Shown: positions 1 through 9,906, counted from the stretch's first letter. The stretch: DNA of 64,000 nt from Kaistia granuli DSM 23481 (GCF_000380505.1 NZ_AQYH01000005.1:1-64000), one strand, 5' to 3'. Made by a program: numbers and translations. Notes: a model not told the origin generated them from the letters alone.

Positions 1-411
1 CTAAGCGAGCTTGATAAAACGTAGTACCGCCGAAGTCTCTTTTCGCTCATCCAGTTACCTGGACAAGCCGCAAGGACATCGCCGTCTACGTTTCTCTTTC
101 TTCCTATTCACTTGTCAAACAACAGACAGGTCTTACCCTGTCGAAAGCTCAAAACCAAACCGCTCGATCCAAACAAGCCACCCAAAAGAGCAACCCTGGG
201 AACCAAACCGCCCGGCCGAACCGGAGGCGCTTATCTAGTCATCTTCCGACAACCAGTCAACCACCCAAATAACAAAACTCAGAGACGAGTTTTCCGTTCG
301 CTGGCAGCGGTGCCGCCCGCGTTCTTGAGGTGGTTTATACGGACGACACCCGACCCCGTCAACCGCGAATTACAACAATTCGAGCCATCCAAACCCCCAC
401 CACCCAACCCA

Positions 412-420
412 TGTGGATAA
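412..420 (-). promoter_or_regulatory. single DnaA-box match
   Basis: TGTGGATAA is the exact complement of the consensus DnaA box TTATCCACA. It lies in non-genic DNA, 64 bases before a pair of TTAA half-sites (484-487 and 494-497) spaced by six, which resembles but does not match the CtrA consensus TTAA-N7-TTAA. One box in 64 kb is compatible with chance, and no hemE, parAB or dnaA gene is nearby, so this is not evidence for an origin. Confidence 0.3.
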
Positions 421-723
421 GCCGGCCCACAACACCGCACAACCCGCAGAAATCAGCCAATCCAACCTAAGTGATTGAAAAGATTAATTTTCGTTAAGAT
501 GTCCGCCGGCGCTTGGTCGATGTCGAAGCGGGCAGCCGAGCCGCTGTCGAAGGCTGGATCATTGGGATCGACGATCCTGCGCCGGCTTCGCATGGCGGCC
601 ATGCGGAAATGGTGGTCGTCACGGCGATCCCGCCGTGCCGAGGCCGCTCCGGCGGATGCCGTCCCGAGGAGATCGGCGACAGCACCACCAGGTCGGTCTG
701 CCGACAGGCCGGAAACAGGCCGA

Positions 724-759
724 AACAGAAACGGCGGCCCGAAGGCCGCCGTTTCTGTT
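724..759 (-). terminator. terminator downstream of the ftsK paralog
   Basis: A 16-bp perfect stem (AACAGAAACGGCGGCC and its complement) closes on a four-base loop. It sits 28 bases past the stop codon of the minus-strand ftsK paralog. The minus-strand tail is only a short T-run, so it is a strong hairpin with a weak U-tract. Confidence 0.75.
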
Positions 760-786
760 CTTATAGAGAGACGAAGAAGGATCCGC

Positions 787-3384
787 CTAGCGCTCCATGA
801 AGATCTCGCGCTTGCCCGCATGATTGGCGGGGCCGACGATCCCTTCCTGCTCCATCCGCTCCATGATCGAGGCGGCGCGGTTATAGCCGACCTGCAAGCG
901 ACGCTGGATATAGGACGTCGACGCCTTGCGGTCCCGCAGCACGAGGGCGACGGCCTGCTCATAGGCGTCGCCGCCCTCCTCGCCGATCGTGCTCTTGTCG
1001 AAGACCGCGACATCGTCCTCGGCGACGGCCTCTTCCGGCTCCTCGTCGCTGGCCGTGACGGCGTCGAGATATTCCGGGCGGCCCTGGCGCTTCAAATGCG
1101 CGACCACCTGCTCGACTTCATGATCAGACACGAACGGACCGTGCACGCGGGTGATGCGGCCGCCGCCGGCCATATAGAGCATGTCGCCCTGGCCAAGCAG
1201 CTGCTCGGCGCCCATCTCGCCCAGAATGGTGCGGCTGTCGATCTTCGACGTGACCTGGAACGAGATGCGGGTCGGGAAGTTCGCCTTGATCGTGCCGGTG
1301 ATGACGTCGACCGAGGGACGCTGCGTGGCCATGACAAGATGGATGCCGGCGGCACGGGCCATCTGGGCGAGACGCTGGACGGCGCTTTCGATGTCCTTGC
1401 CGGCGACCATCATCAGGTCGGCCATCTCGTCGATGATGACGACGATGAAAGGCAGATGGGTGAGATCCATCACCTGCTCTTCCTGCGTCATTTCGCCGGT
1501 CGTCCGGTCGAAGCCGGTATCGATCGTACGGGTAATGACCTCGCCATTCGCCCTCGCTTCGGCAACGCGGACGTTGAAGCCGTCGATGTTACGCACGCCG
1601 AGGCGCGACATCTTCTTGTAGCGCTCCTCCATCTCGCGCACGGCCCACTTCAGGGCGGTGACCGCCTTCTTCGGGTCGGTGACGACGGGGGTGAGCAGAT
1701 GCGGGATGCCCTCGTAGACAGAGAGTTCCAGCATCTTCGGATCGATCATGATCAGGCGGCATTCTTCGGGGCGGTGCCGGTAGAGCAGCGACAGGATCAT
1801 GGTGTTGATGGCGACCGACTTGCCGGAGCCGGTGGTGCCGGCGACGAGCAGATGCGGCATGCGCGCGAGATCGGCGATCACCGGTTCGCCACCAATGGTC
1901 TTGCCGAGGCAGAGGCCGAGCTTGGCCTTGGCTTCAGCAAAATCCTGGCTTGCCATCAATTCGCGCAGCCATACCGTCTCGCGGGTCTGGTTCGGCAGCT
2001 CGATGCCGATGACATTGCGGCCCTCGACGACGGCGACGCGCGCTGACACCGCGCTCATCGAGCGGGCGATGTCGCCCGACAGGCCGATGACGCGGCTCGA
2101 CTTGGTGCCGGGCGCCGGCTCCAGCTCGTATAGCGTTACGACCGGGCCGGGATTGGCGTCGATGATCTCGCCGCGAACGCCGAAATCGCGCAGCGTCTGC
2201 TGCAGGAAGGTCGAGTTCTGGTCGAGATATTCGGCCGAAAGCTCGAAGGGCGGCTCGCTGACCGGCGGCTCGGCGAGCAGCTCCAGCGGCGGCAGTTCGT
2301 ACTCGCAGGTATGAAAGCTGACGACGGTCTCGGCCCTAACCGGGACGATCTCCGGGGCGATGGCGACCGGCGCCGGAACGGGCTCGGGCGCTGCGGCAAT
2401 CGGCTCGACGGCGACCGTATCGAGGGCGCTCTCGCGACGCAGACGGCGCGATTCGCGCGACCGCGCGCTCAGCGACTGCACCGGCGTGACCCAGATCGGC
2501 CATTCGAACCAGACCTGGATCGAAGCCTGGACAAAGCCCGGCAACAGGGTTTCGGGAGCGCGCAGCACCGGTGCAACGAAGCTCGGGACCGGGGCGATCG
2601 CGACGGGCTCACTGGCCGGAGCGGGCGCCGCGGCGACCGACGGAGCGGTCGTCGGCGCGGCCGGGCGCACCGGGCGCGTCACGCGGGCGGGCTCGGCTTC
2701 GGCGACCGGCGCTTCGGGCAAGCCGATGGCGCGGACTGGCGGCACGGCGCGACCGACCTGGATCAGGCGCTCGAGGCGGCGGATGTTGGAAGGCTGCGCC
2801 GCCGCGACGATTTCGGCCTGGCGATCGGGCTGCGACACGGGCTCGGAGACCGCCGGCGCATCGGCGACGGGCGGAGCAACGGGTGTCTGCGTCGCGGCCG
2901 ACAGGACATTCGGCGGCACCATCGAGGGGACGACGGGGCTGCGCGTGACCGGCGGGGTCGGGGCGACGACGGTGGCGACCGGAGCCATCTTGACCGGGGC
3001 CGAAACCACGGGAGCGGGCGCGACGGGCGCCGGTGTCACCAGCGCGACGGGAACCGGGGCGGCGGCGACGGGCGGTTCCGTCGCCTCGGCCGCCGTCTCG
3101 TCGATTTCGGCCGGAGATTCGGCATCGCCCGCCGCATGGCGCGGACGGCGCAAATAGTCCGGGGTGCGGGTGAACCGGGCATTCATCCCGGCCGTGAAGG
3201 GCTGCAGCCAGGAGGGCAGCGGCTCGCCATCCGGCCCGGTCACCGGTGCGTCGCGCGCCACCGGCGCGGCGGCGGGACGCGATGGATCGGGATGATGCAG
3301 TGCCTCTCGTTCGCGCGGGGAGCGCGCCGCCGGTTCGGCGGACTGGAGGGTGGTGTATTGGGGAGGCCGATTGGAAGAACGCAT
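787..3384 (-). CDS. ftsK: FtsK/SpoIIIE-type DNA translocase lacking membrane segments
   Basis: This 865-residue protein has a full FtsK motor: Walker A GTTGSGKS near residue 512, Walker [12 protein letters not shown] near 647, and a C-terminal gamma winged helix of about 60 residues ([16 protein letters not shown] region) that in FtsK reads KOPS-type polar sequences. The first 350 or so residues are Ala/Pro/Val-rich and contain no membrane-spanning segments. FtsK normally has four such segments, and the second copy at 51402 in this window does. The motor is very similar between the two copies. A short Trp-rich patch (VWFEWPIWV) lies in the linker. Pairs of FtsK proteins, one without the membrane part, are known in Rhizobiales. 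By inference this copy is a cytosolic translocase, or is recruited to the septum by a partner. The ATG start has only a weak ribosome site. Confidence 0.9.
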   Translation of the reverse strand: MRSSNRPPQYTTLQSAEPAARSPREREALHHPDPSRPAAAPVARDAPVTGPDGEPLPSWLQPFTAGMNARFTRTPDYLRRPRHAAGDAESPAEIDETAAEATEPPVAAAPVPVALVTPAPVAPAPVVSAPVKMAPVATVVAPTPPVTRSPVVPSMVPPNVLSAATQTPVAPPVADAPAVSEPVSQPDRQAEIVAAAQPSNIRRLERLIQVGRAVPPVRAIGLPEAPVAEAEPARVTRPVRPAAPTTAPSVAAAPAPASEPVAIAPVPSFVAPVLRAPETLLPGFVQASIQVWFEWPIWVTPVQSLSARSRESRRLRRESALDTVAVEPIAAAPEPVPAPVAIAPEIVPVRAETVVSFHTCEYELPPLELLAEPPVSEPPFELSAEYLDQNSTFLQQTLRDFGVRGEIIDANPGPVVTLYELEPAPGTKSSRVIGLSGDIARSMSAVSARVAVVEGRNVIGIELPNQTRETVWLRELMASQDFAEAKAKLGLCLGKTIGGEPVIADLARMPHLLVAGTTGSGKSVAINTMILSLLYRHRPEECRLIMIDPKMLELSVYEGIPHLLTPVVTDPKKAVTALKWAVREMEERYKKMSRLGVRNIDGFNVRVAEARANGEVITRTIDTGFDRTTGEMTQEEQVMDLTHLPFIVVIIDEMADLMMVAGKDIESAVQRLAQMARAAGIHLVMATQRPSVDVITGTIKANFPTRISFQVTSKIDSRTILGEMGAEQLLGQGDMLYMAGGGRITRVHGPFVSDHEVEQVVAHLKRQGRPEYLDAVTASDEEPEEAVAEDDVAVFDKSTIGEEGGDAYEQAVALVLRDRKASTSYIQRRLQVGYNRAASIMERMEQEGIVGPANHAGKREIFMER

Positions 3385-3762
3385 GTTTGTCGCTGACCCT
3401 GGTACGCGGTCTGGCCGACCGTTGCTGGTCGCTCAGGCATACGAAGAACAGCGTTAACGAATGGTTTGAACGATCCGTCCAATCCACCATTCGAGGTCGC
3501 TGTTGCAGCCAGCCCACAGCAGCCGTTGCGATGCCGGAGGGCTGGCTCCCCGGCCCTGCCCCTAGCCCGGAGACAAGGAGCGTCCAGGCATGGGGCGCGG
3601 CCAGACGCGCGACGTCGCGGGCTGTGATGCGACCGTCTTTCCGGCGTTCGCTGCGATGGGAATCCCGGAGCGCCTGCAGCCGCGGCAGCAAGTCGCGTCG
3701 AAGCGCGATAGCTCGGAACGCGAGAGGAACGAGCGGCGGCGCGCGTTCGGGGTTGCCCGGCA
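3385..3762. other. intergenic region upstream of the ftsK paralog
   Basis: This 378-bp gap should hold the ftsK promoter, but I could not find a convincing -35/-10 pair. A minus-strand frame opens with an ATG overlapping the stop of the upstream DedA-type gene. It is Arg-rich, resembles no family I know and runs on into ftsK out of frame, so I do not call it. Confidence 0.4.
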
Positions 3763-5784
3763 TCAGGGCGCGCTCGGACCCGCTATGCCGGTCAGCAGCA
3801 GGATCCGCCGGCCGCCTTGTTCGTCGGCAATTGCCTGTAGGCCGGCCGGCGCCGCGAAGGAGCCGAGCAGGCCGAACTGCTCGGCCGACGACAATTCCTG
3901 GTCCTGCAGCAGGGTGGCGAGTTGCAACGGGCGGCTGATCCGTTCGCGCGTCAGCGAACCGAGCAGGATCCGGTCTCGGCGTCCGCTCGCCTCGGCGAAC
4001 GTCGTGGTCGGCCAGAACCGCAACACCACACGATTGTCGGCATCGACCGGACGGACAAGCGTCAGCGCAGCGAAGCGACCGGCATGGGTCAGCGGCAGGG
4101 GCGGCAAACCGTCGAGCGGCGCATCCGGGGTCAGGAAACGGGCGAAGCCGCCAAGATCGCCGGACGGCGCCACCTGCCAGCCGCCAGACGTCAGCGCGGC
4201 CCGAAGCGTCGCGGCATCCAGATCCGACTGCAGCGTCAGCGCGCCACCGTCGGAGCCGTCGAGCTCCCAGCGATCGGCCGGGAAGATGGCCCAGTCGCCG
4301 TCGCGCCAGCGGGTCGCCTCCATCGCCGTCTCGACCGTGCGCGGACGATAGGCCTCGACCGCCGCATCATAATGAGTGGCGAAGCGCAGCCCGCCGGCGA
4401 CGAGAAGGACGCCGAGCACGAGCCCGACCAGCCGCAGCGGCCGCATCGCCTGCAGATCAAGGCGGCGGAACACCAGCGCGTAGATCGCCGCCAGCGCCGA
4501 ACCGAGCGCCAGGCCTGCCAGCACGTCGGAAGGCCAGTGCGCGGCGAGATAGACGCGCGACGCCGCGATCGCTGCGACGAGCAGGCCGGCGAGCGCGAAA
4601 ACGACCACTTTCCAGCGGAACGGCGCATTGTGCGTCGCCAGCCAGGCGATCGAGGCATAGAGGGCGGCGGACGAGGTGGCGTGGCCGCTGGGAAAACTGA
4701 AGGCGTCGGCCCCGGAATAGAGATCGATCGGCCGGGGAATGACGAAAACGCCCTTGGCCAGCGGCACCGAGATGGCGGCGAAGGCCATTGTCAGGATGAG
4801 GCCGCCGGCCAGCTTGCGGGCCCGGTGGAGAAGCAGCCAAAGCGCGGTCGCCAGCAGCACCGGAATGATGACGACACCGTCGCCGAGCGTGGTGATGGCG
4901 ATCATCACCGTATCGAGCTTCGGCGTGCGCCATCCCTGGACCAGCGTGCTCAGGGCCGAATCCATGCGGGTGATCTGCTCGCGCATGAGGACGTCCTCGG
5001 CGAGCGACACGAACGCCGCCGCCAGCGCGATCGCGGCAAACCCCATGACGATCAGGGTCGATGTGCCGGGATCGTCGGGATCGAGCACGGTGACGAGCAC
5101 GCGGTCGAACACGGCTCCGCGGCGCTTGCTGGCGACGATGAAGCGGCGGTAGCGCCGGCTGAGGCCGGGCAGCACCCAGCGCAGGCCGAGATGCGCGAGC
5201 CAGATGACGAGGCCGACCAGGACGAGCGCGCCGACGAGGATCGCCACCAGACGGCCGGCGATCGAGCCGAGCACGCCGAGCGCGAGGCCCATGCCGGCGC
5301 CGGGCAGGATATGTGCCGGCGCCCAGATCAGGGCGGAAAGGACATTGACGACATAGAAGCGCACGGGTGGCATGCCGACGACGCCCGCAACGAGCGGAAT
5401 GACGGCCCGCACGCCGGGCACGAACCGGCCGATCGCCACGCTCAAAAGGCCGAAGCGGTCGAAGAACGCCTCGCCCTTGGCCAGAAGCTCGGGGCGCTCG
5501 CGCAGGGGCCAGATCGTGCGGATCCGCTGCTTGTAGCGATGGCCGATCCAGTAGGAGACGCCATCGCCGGCGATGGCGCCGAGCGTCGCCCAGATCAGGA
5601 TCGGCCAGATCGATAATTCGCCGAGGCCGACGACGGCCCCGATGCCGATCAGGATCGCGGTGCCCGGAACGAACATGCCGACGACGGCGATCGCCTCCGC
5701 CATCGCACTAACGAAAACCAGCAGCGCCGCCCAGTGCGGATGCCGGGCGGCGAGATCGATGAGGGCCTGCAGCCAGTCGCCCAT
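3763..5784 (-). CDS. DedA / PAP2 phosphatase / LssY-like fusion membrane protein
   Basis: This 673-residue inner-membrane protein has three parts. Residues 1 to about 200 are a DedA/SNARE-associated domain, with several membrane segments and the ...GRFVPGVRAVIPLVAG motif typical of DedA proteins, which are linked to undecaprenyl-phosphate or phospholipid flipping. From about 250 to 425 lies a PAP2 phosphatase with all three signature motifs: K...RP around residue 346, PSGHATSS, and SR..LAAHWPSD. The final 220 or so residues resemble the soluble LssY C-terminal domain. A likely role is recycling or remodelling of a lipid pyrophosphate carrier, with transport and dephosphorylation on one chain; the substrate cannot be told. 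It follows the Rnk-like gene by 49 bases on the same strand and may be co-transcribed with it. Confidence 0.88.
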   Translation of the reverse strand: MGDWLQALIDLAARHPHWAALLVFVSAMAEAIAVVGMFVPGTAILIGIGAVVGLGELSIWPILIWATLGAIAGDGVSYWIGHRYKQRIRTIWPLRERPELLAKGEAFFDRFGLLSVAIGRFVPGVRAVIPLVAGVVGMPPVRFYVVNVLSALIWAPAHILPGAGMGLALGVLGSIAGRLVAILVGALVLVGLVIWLAHLGLRWVLPGLSRRYRRFIVASKRRGAVFDRVLVTVLDPDDPGTSTLIVMGFAAIALAAAFVSLAEDVLMREQITRMDSALSTLVQGWRTPKLDTVMIAITTLGDGVVIIPVLLATALWLLLHRARKLAGGLILTMAFAAISVPLAKGVFVIPRPIDLYSGADAFSFPSGHATSSAALYASIAWLATHNAPFRWKVVVFALAGLLVAAIAASRVYLAAHWPSDVLAGLALGSALAAIYALVFRRLDLQAMRPLRLVGLVLGVLLVAGGLRFATHYDAAVEAYRPRTVETAMEATRWRDGDWAIFPADRWELDGSDGGALTLQSDLDAATLRAALTSGGWQVAPSGDLGGFARFLTPDAPLDGLPPLPLTHAGRFAALTLVRPVDADNRVVLRFWPTTTFAEASGRRDRILLGSLTRERISRPLQLATLLQDQELSSAEQFGLLGSFAAPAGLQAIADEQGGRRILLLTGIAGPSAP

Positions 5785-5833
5785 CGATCAGGCCCCTAGG
5801 CCCGGACGAGCATGACGGCGGCCCTCGCCAACA

Positions 5834-6247
5834 TCAGGCGACCTCGGCGTCGCCGACCTGCAGCACGGTCAGGCGTTTCAGCTCGCCATTGCGGGTTTCC
5901 CAGCTGATCGATTCGCCGACGCCGACGCCAATCAGGGCGGCGCCGATCGGGGTCAGAACCGAGATCTTGCCCTGGCCGATATCGGCATCCTCCGGATAGA
6001 CGAGCGTGACCTTGCGGACGGCGCCGGCCGTGTCATCGCGATATTCGACCTCATGGCCCATCCGCACAAACGGGTGCGAGCGCTTGGCATCGGCGACGAC
6101 GCGGGCGCGGTCGAGCTCCTCGGTCAGGATCGCCGAAACGTCGGGATGCGTATTGGTCGCCGCACGGGCAAGCGTCGAGAGCCGCTCGTGATCGGCGGCC
6201 AGGATCGTGATGCGGGGCTTCAGGCGGCCGGCGCTGCGCGTCGTCAT
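5834..6247 (-). CDS. rnk: Rnk-like GreA/GreB C-terminal-domain protein
   Basis: This 137-residue protein matches the usual length of Rnk, the regulator of nucleoside diphosphate kinase, which binds RNA polymerase through a domain shared with GreA/GreB. The Rnk/Gre features are visible: a helical N-terminal half, then ...VRKVTLVYPEDAD..., then SVLTPIGAALIGVGVGESI near the C-terminus. I chose the ATG at 6247 because a GGAG ribosome site lies about ten bases ahead of it and the protein then has normal Rnk length; an in-frame ATG 22 codons upstream lacks such a site. It is the first gene of a possible two-gene unit with the DedA-PAP2 protein. Other Gre-domain paralogs cannot be ruled out. Confidence 0.82.
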   Translation of the reverse strand: MTTRSAGRLKPRITILAADHERLSTLARAATNTHPDVSAILTEELDRARVVADAKRSHPFVRMGHEVEYRDDTAGAVRKVTLVYPEDADIGQGKISVLTPIGAALIGVGVGESISWETRNGELKRLTVLQVGDAEVA

Positions 6248-6896
6248 GGTCTTCGTCTCCAAGTTGGACCGCGCTCGTTCGCGAGCGACGATGGTCCGGA
6301 ATTGATCTTCCATCGCCCCGCTCCCGTTGGGAAGTGCGGTGAGGACCGAGAATGAATGCGCCCTGTTCGTCGCCGCGCGCGCGACATCGTTCCAGGGCGT
6401 CTTGCTGGACCAGACTGCGCCCGGTCGGCGCGCGAAAGCGCTAGGGCAGGAAGAGACAGTCTGGATGGAATGTAAGGAAAGTCATGCTGGCACAAACCCC
6501 GTGTCCGGGGCGAACGCGCACGCCGAACCCGGGGCTAGTGTCCCGCGATCAGAAGACCTGCGTGGAGCAGGGAACGGCGAAAGGTCGAATAGGTCTGCAT
6601 GGTGCTTCAGACATAAGCACACTGACGGGAAAGTCAAACGGCGCGGACAAGGTCCGGAAGCACCGATGAAGCCGGGCCTTCCGACGCGAGCGGCTCCCGG
6701 ACCCCGCCCGGACGCCGAGGCCGGGGTATCCGCTTCCCGAAGCTTCCCAGCTGGCAGCGTCCGAAGGATGCGTCGCAGCGCGCCCCGCCCTGCCCCCAGA
6801 TTTCGTCACACGTGAAACACTAGCCCAGCGCGCAGGGAGCGAGATCGCCCCCGCCGCCGCAGGAGACGGCACCTGGCTTCCGGCCGCGAAAACCGT
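6248..6896. other. 650-bp stretch with no supported gene
   Basis: Short open frames on both strands show no ribosome site, no codon-bias signature and no family resemblance. It lies upstream of the Rnk gene and downstream of the TupA-like gene, both on the minus strand, so it should contain the rnk promoter. Base composition is less GC-skewed at codon positions than the flanking genes, as expected for non-coding or decayed DNA. Confidence 0.4.
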
Positions 6897-7949
6897 TCAC
6901 GCCAGAACAGGAACCGGATCCACGGAGAGCCCAGCGACATGGGCTCGCAGCAGGCGTTGGTAGACGGCGCGCCAACCCGTCTGCGGCGTCGACAGGAACC
7001 AGGATCGGCCGAGATCCCAGCATCGGCCCATCGCCGCGAGGACGGCGGAATCGGAATTGGTCATCAGTCCGGCTGTCGGATAGGGCGTGATCTCGCCGGC
7101 ATGGAGCCTGCCGTCGACGACCATGAAATCGACGCGGAGATAGTCCGAGCCCGCCGCCACGGCCCTCGCCGCCCGCATCGCCTCGCCGTAGCAGTCCGGC
7201 ACGCAGTAGCCATCGGGCAGCGCCCGCGCCGGATTGCGGGCCACCAGAGTATTGGTGACGCGGAGGCGCCGCCCCTGGCCGTCGAAGATCGCCGACAGTC
7301 CGACCGGCGACTTCTCGCCCCGGTAGATCATGGCGTAGAAAATTTCGCCGGCGAAGAGATGGACCTTGATGTCGTCGATCTGATGCGAGTCCGGATGCAG
7401 GACCTCCTCGGCAAACAGCCGGCGCGATGTCTCGCCGTAAGCCCATTCGGCGGTATCGCGACCGTAGGGCCCCGCCAGCCAGTCCCGGCAGGTGGCGTAA
7501 AGCAGCGCCTCGTCCTCGGCGCGCTCATGAAAGAACCAGTTGCGACCCGAGCCGGAATTCATCTTCAGGACGACGCCAGAATGGCGCAGCGACGCTGGCA
7601 GTTCGGCAGGATCCTCGCCCGCCCACAGCGTCCTGGCAATCCGGACGTCGATCCCGGCCTGGTCGGCGCAGCGCTGGAAGATCGCCTTGGTTTCCAGCTT
7701 GTCGCAATAGGCGATGAAAGCCGGGTTGCGATCGAACACGCGCCGCCAGAACATCTTGTCGTTGTAGCTGACCGGAAAGGCCACGCGGGGCAGAGCCCCG
7801 ATTTCGGCCCGGAATTCCCGCGTCTGCTTGCGGTAGCCGGCATGGATGGCGGCATCGATCAGCCGCCCCAGCGGAGGGAGTAGCACGCTCACGACGGGGC
7901 CGCGCCAGTCGTGTCCCGCCGGGGGCAGGAAGGCGGATATGGCTCGCAA
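6897..7949 (-). CDS. TupA-like ATP-grasp protein
   Basis: This protein of about 350 residues looks like the TupA-type ATP-grasp family, named after the teichuronopeptide gene and often found in polysaccharide clusters, where it is thought to join an amino or hydroxy group to a carboxylate using ATP. Supporting stretches are SYNDKMFWRR, a central SGVVLKMNSGSGRNW (the nucleotide-binding strand and Gly-rich loop), DDIKVHLFAGEIFYAM, and a C-terminal YLRVDFMVVDGRLHAGEITPYP with the metal-binding Asp/Glu pattern. No glycosyltransferase or export gene is next to it, so it is an orphan here and its substrate is unknown. The start is uncertain: the frame opens with TTG at 7949 without a good ribosome site, and a GTG about 18 codons inside is possible. 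Confidence 0.7.
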   Translation of the reverse strand: MRAISAFLPPAGHDWRGPVVSVLLPPLGRLIDAAIHAGYRKQTREFRAEIGALPRVAFPVSYNDKMFWRRVFDRNPAFIAYCDKLETKAIFQRCADQAGIDVRIARTLWAGEDPAELPASLRHSGVVLKMNSGSGRNWFFHERAEDEALLYATCRDWLAGPYGRDTAEWAYGETSRRLFAEEVLHPDSHQIDDIKVHLFAGEIFYAMIYRGEKSPVGLSAIFDGQGRRLRVTNTLVARNPARALPDGYCVPDCYGEAMRAARAVAAGSDYLRVDFMVVDGRLHAGEITPYPTAGLMTNSDSAVLAAMGRCWDLGRSWFLSTPQTGWRAVYQRLLRAHVAGLSVDPVPVLA

Positions 7950-8129
7950 GATCCAGATGCGACGCCAGTGATCCTTGTAGCGCAGGGCATTTCAGAACGT
8001 CCCGACGACGGCAGCTCCATGCCCCGCCCTGAAGACTGTTCTTCAAATCAACCAGGCCTTTGGCGTCAAGAAGATTTCCGGGCCGGAAGAAAGGTTTATC
8101 CCCTTATCAATCCGGCCCGGCATGTCGTC

Positions 8130-9851
8130 CTAGTGGCTTTCGCGCGGGACGGCGTGGCCGCGGCAACCGACGAGGAAGTCGAGATCGGCGCCCTTGTCGG
8201 CCTGCAGCACGCGCTCGACATAGAGCGACTGGTAGCCGCCTTCCATGGCGGGCTTCAGCGGCTGCCACAGCGCCCGGCGGCGGGCGAGTTCCTCGTCACT
8301 GACGTCGAGATGCAGGCGGCGGCCGGCAACGTCGAGCTCGATGAAATCACCATCCTGGACCAGCGCCAGCGGACCGCCAACGGCGGCCTCCGGCGCCGTA
8401 TGCAGCACGACGGTACCGAAGGCGGTGCCGCTCATGCGCGCGTCCGAGATGCGGACCATGTCGCGCACGCCCTGTTGCAGCAGCTTGCGGGGCAGCGCCA
8501 TGTTGCCGACCTCGGCCATGCCGGGATAGCCCTTCGGGCCGCAGTTCTTCAGCACCATGATGCAGCTGGCATCGATGTCGAGGGCGGGATCGTCGACGCG
8601 CGCCTTGTAGTGATCGATGTCCTCGAACACGACGGCGCGGCCTCGATGCTGCATCAGTTCGGGAGAGGCGGCCGACGGCTTGATGATGGCGCCGTCCGGC
8701 GCGAGATTGCCGCGCAGCACCGCCATGCCGCCGTTCTGCACCAGCGCCTTGTCGCGCGGCAGGATGACGTCGGGGTTGAAGTTCTCGACGCCCTCGATGT
8801 TCTCGGCGATCGTCCGGCCGGTGACGGTCAACGCGTCGAGATCGAGCAGGTCGCGGATCGCGTCCATGACGGCGGGAATGCCACCGGCATAGCAGAGATC
8901 CTCCATCAGATATTTGCCCGACGGCATCAGATTGACGATGGTCGGGATGTCACGGCCGAAGGCGTCCCAGTCGTCGAGCGTCAGGTCGACGCCGATGCGG
9001 CCGGCGATGGCAAGCAGGTGCACGACGGCGTTGGTCGAGCCGCCGATGGCGCCGTTCATACGGATTGCATTGGCGAAGGCGGCGCGGGTCAGCACCTTCG
9101 ATAGGCGCAGATCCTCGTTGACCATGGCAACGGCGCGACGGCCGGTCAGCCGGGCGAGACGGGCGCGACGGGCGTCGACGGCCGGATAGGCGGCGTTGCC
9201 GGGCAGCGTGACGCCGAGCGATTCGGCCATCGACGCCATGGTCGAGGCGGTGCCCATCGTCATGCAGTGGCCAGGCGAGCGCGACATGGCGCTTTCCGCC
9301 GCCATGAAGTCCTCCGGGCTCATCACACCGGCGCGCACATCCTCGGAGAATTTCCAGACATCCGTGCCCGAACCGATGTCCTTGCCGCGGAACTTGCCGT
9401 TCAGCATGGCGCCGCCGGACAAGAGGATGGTCGGCAGGTCGCAGGAGGCGGCGCCCATCAAGAGCGACGGCGTGGTCTTGTCGCAGCCGGCCATCAGCAC
9501 GACGCCGTCCATCGGATTGCCGCGGATCGATTCCTCGACGTCCATCGAGGCGAGGTTGCGGAACAGCATGGCGGTCGGGCGAAGGTTGGATTCACCGCAG
9601 GAGAACACCGGGAACTCGAGCGGGAAGCCGCCGGCGTCGAGCACGCCCTTCTTCACTTCCTCGACCAGCGGGCCGAAATGGGCGTTGCAGGGCGTGAATT
9701 CGGAGAAGGTGTTGCAGATGCCGATCACCGGCCGGCCGTCGAACATGTCGTCCGGCAGGCCGCCATTCTTCATCCAGCTGCGGTGAATGAAGGCGTCCTT
9801 GTCAAAGCCGCCAAACCAGGCCTGCGAGCGGAGTGGGGTCTTGCGGGTCAT
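8130..9851 (-). CDS. IlvD/Edd-family aldonate dehydratase (L-arabonate type)
   Basis: This 573-residue enzyme removes water from an aldonic acid to give a 2-keto-3-deoxy acid. It aligns with Rhizobium L-arabinonate dehydratase from end to end. The three cysteines that hold the 2Fe-2S cluster are present at 55 (TPCN), 123 (GCDKTTP) and 196 (HCMTMGTAS). The Ser of ARMSGTAFG, the catalytic base in that family, is also present. Characterised members accept L-arabonate, D-fuconate and D-galactonate, so exact specificity is open; it is not the biosynthetic IlvD of branched-chain amino acids. A GAGGAAAC site precedes the ATG. It is the last gene of a four-gene minus-strand unit with a regulator, GMC oxidoreductase and ABC ATPase. 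Confidence 0.88.
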   Translation of the reverse strand: MTRKTPLRSQAWFGGFDKDAFIHRSWMKNGGLPDDMFDGRPVIGICNTFSEFTPCNAHFGPLVEEVKKGVLDAGGFPLEFPVFSCGESNLRPTAMLFRNLASMDVEESIRGNPMDGVVLMAGCDKTTPSLLMGAASCDLPTILLSGGAMLNGKFRGKDIGSGTDVWKFSEDVRAGVMSPEDFMAAESAMSRSPGHCMTMGTASTMASMAESLGVTLPGNAAYPAVDARRARLARLTGRRAVAMVNEDLRLSKVLTRAAFANAIRMNGAIGGSTNAVVHLLAIAGRIGVDLTLDDWDAFGRDIPTIVNLMPSGKYLMEDLCYAGGIPAVMDAIRDLLDLDALTVTGRTIAENIEGVENFNPDVILPRDKALVQNGGMAVLRGNLAPDGAIIKPSAASPELMQHRGRAVVFEDIDHYKARVDDPALDIDASCIMVLKNCGPKGYPGMAEVGNMALPRKLLQQGVRDMVRISDARMSGTAFGTVVLHTAPEAAVGGPLALVQDGDFIELDVAGRRLHLDVSDEELARRRALWQPLKPAMEGGYQSLYVERVLQADKGADLDFLVGCRGHAVPRESH

Positions 9852-9906
9852 GTTTCCTCGAGTGAATGGCGCCGCGGGCGATGGCCCGCGTGGTGGTGGC
9901 GAAATG

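Larger units (their letters stand above)
1..786. other. left-edge stretch without a recognisable gene
   Basis: I see no supported gene here. Reading frame 1 from the first base ends at a TAG at 22-24 after LSELDKT, which could be the tail of a gene outside the window, but seven residues do not identify it. From about 70 to 470 the plus strand is rich in A and C and poor in G, unlike the GC-rich coding DNA that follows. From about 475 to 720 the DNA is GC-rich and open in several frames on both strands, with no ribosome site or family I recognise; a decayed gene or chance reading frame are both possible. The stretch ends in the terminator of the minus-strand ftsK paralog. Confidence 0.5.

Noticed and set aside
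412-497. Replication origin at the left edge
   Set aside because: One DnaA box and one imperfect CtrA-like pair are too little, and none of the genes that flank alphaproteobacterial origins is present.
513-800. Small plus-strand frame (MVDVEAGSRAAVEG...) in the left-edge region
   Set aside because: It starts at a weak codon, lacks a ribosome site and runs through the ftsK terminator, which would not be expected inside a gene. Other frames on both strands are equally open.
475-2046. 523-codon plus-strand frame antisense to the ftsK paralog
   Set aside because: It is a shadow of a GC-rich gene: composition is driven by the opposite strand, residues are low-complexity (Arg, Asp, Gly, Ala), and the minus-strand protein is a clear FtsK.
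3480-3763. Minus-strand frame starting with an ATG that overlaps the DedA-PAP2 stop
   Set aside because: The overlap looks like coupling, but the peptide is Arg-rich without a family and the frame enters ftsK out of phase.
6327-6815. Plus-strand 162-codon frame in the gap before rnk
   Set aside because: No ribosome site, no codon-position bias and no recognisable domain.
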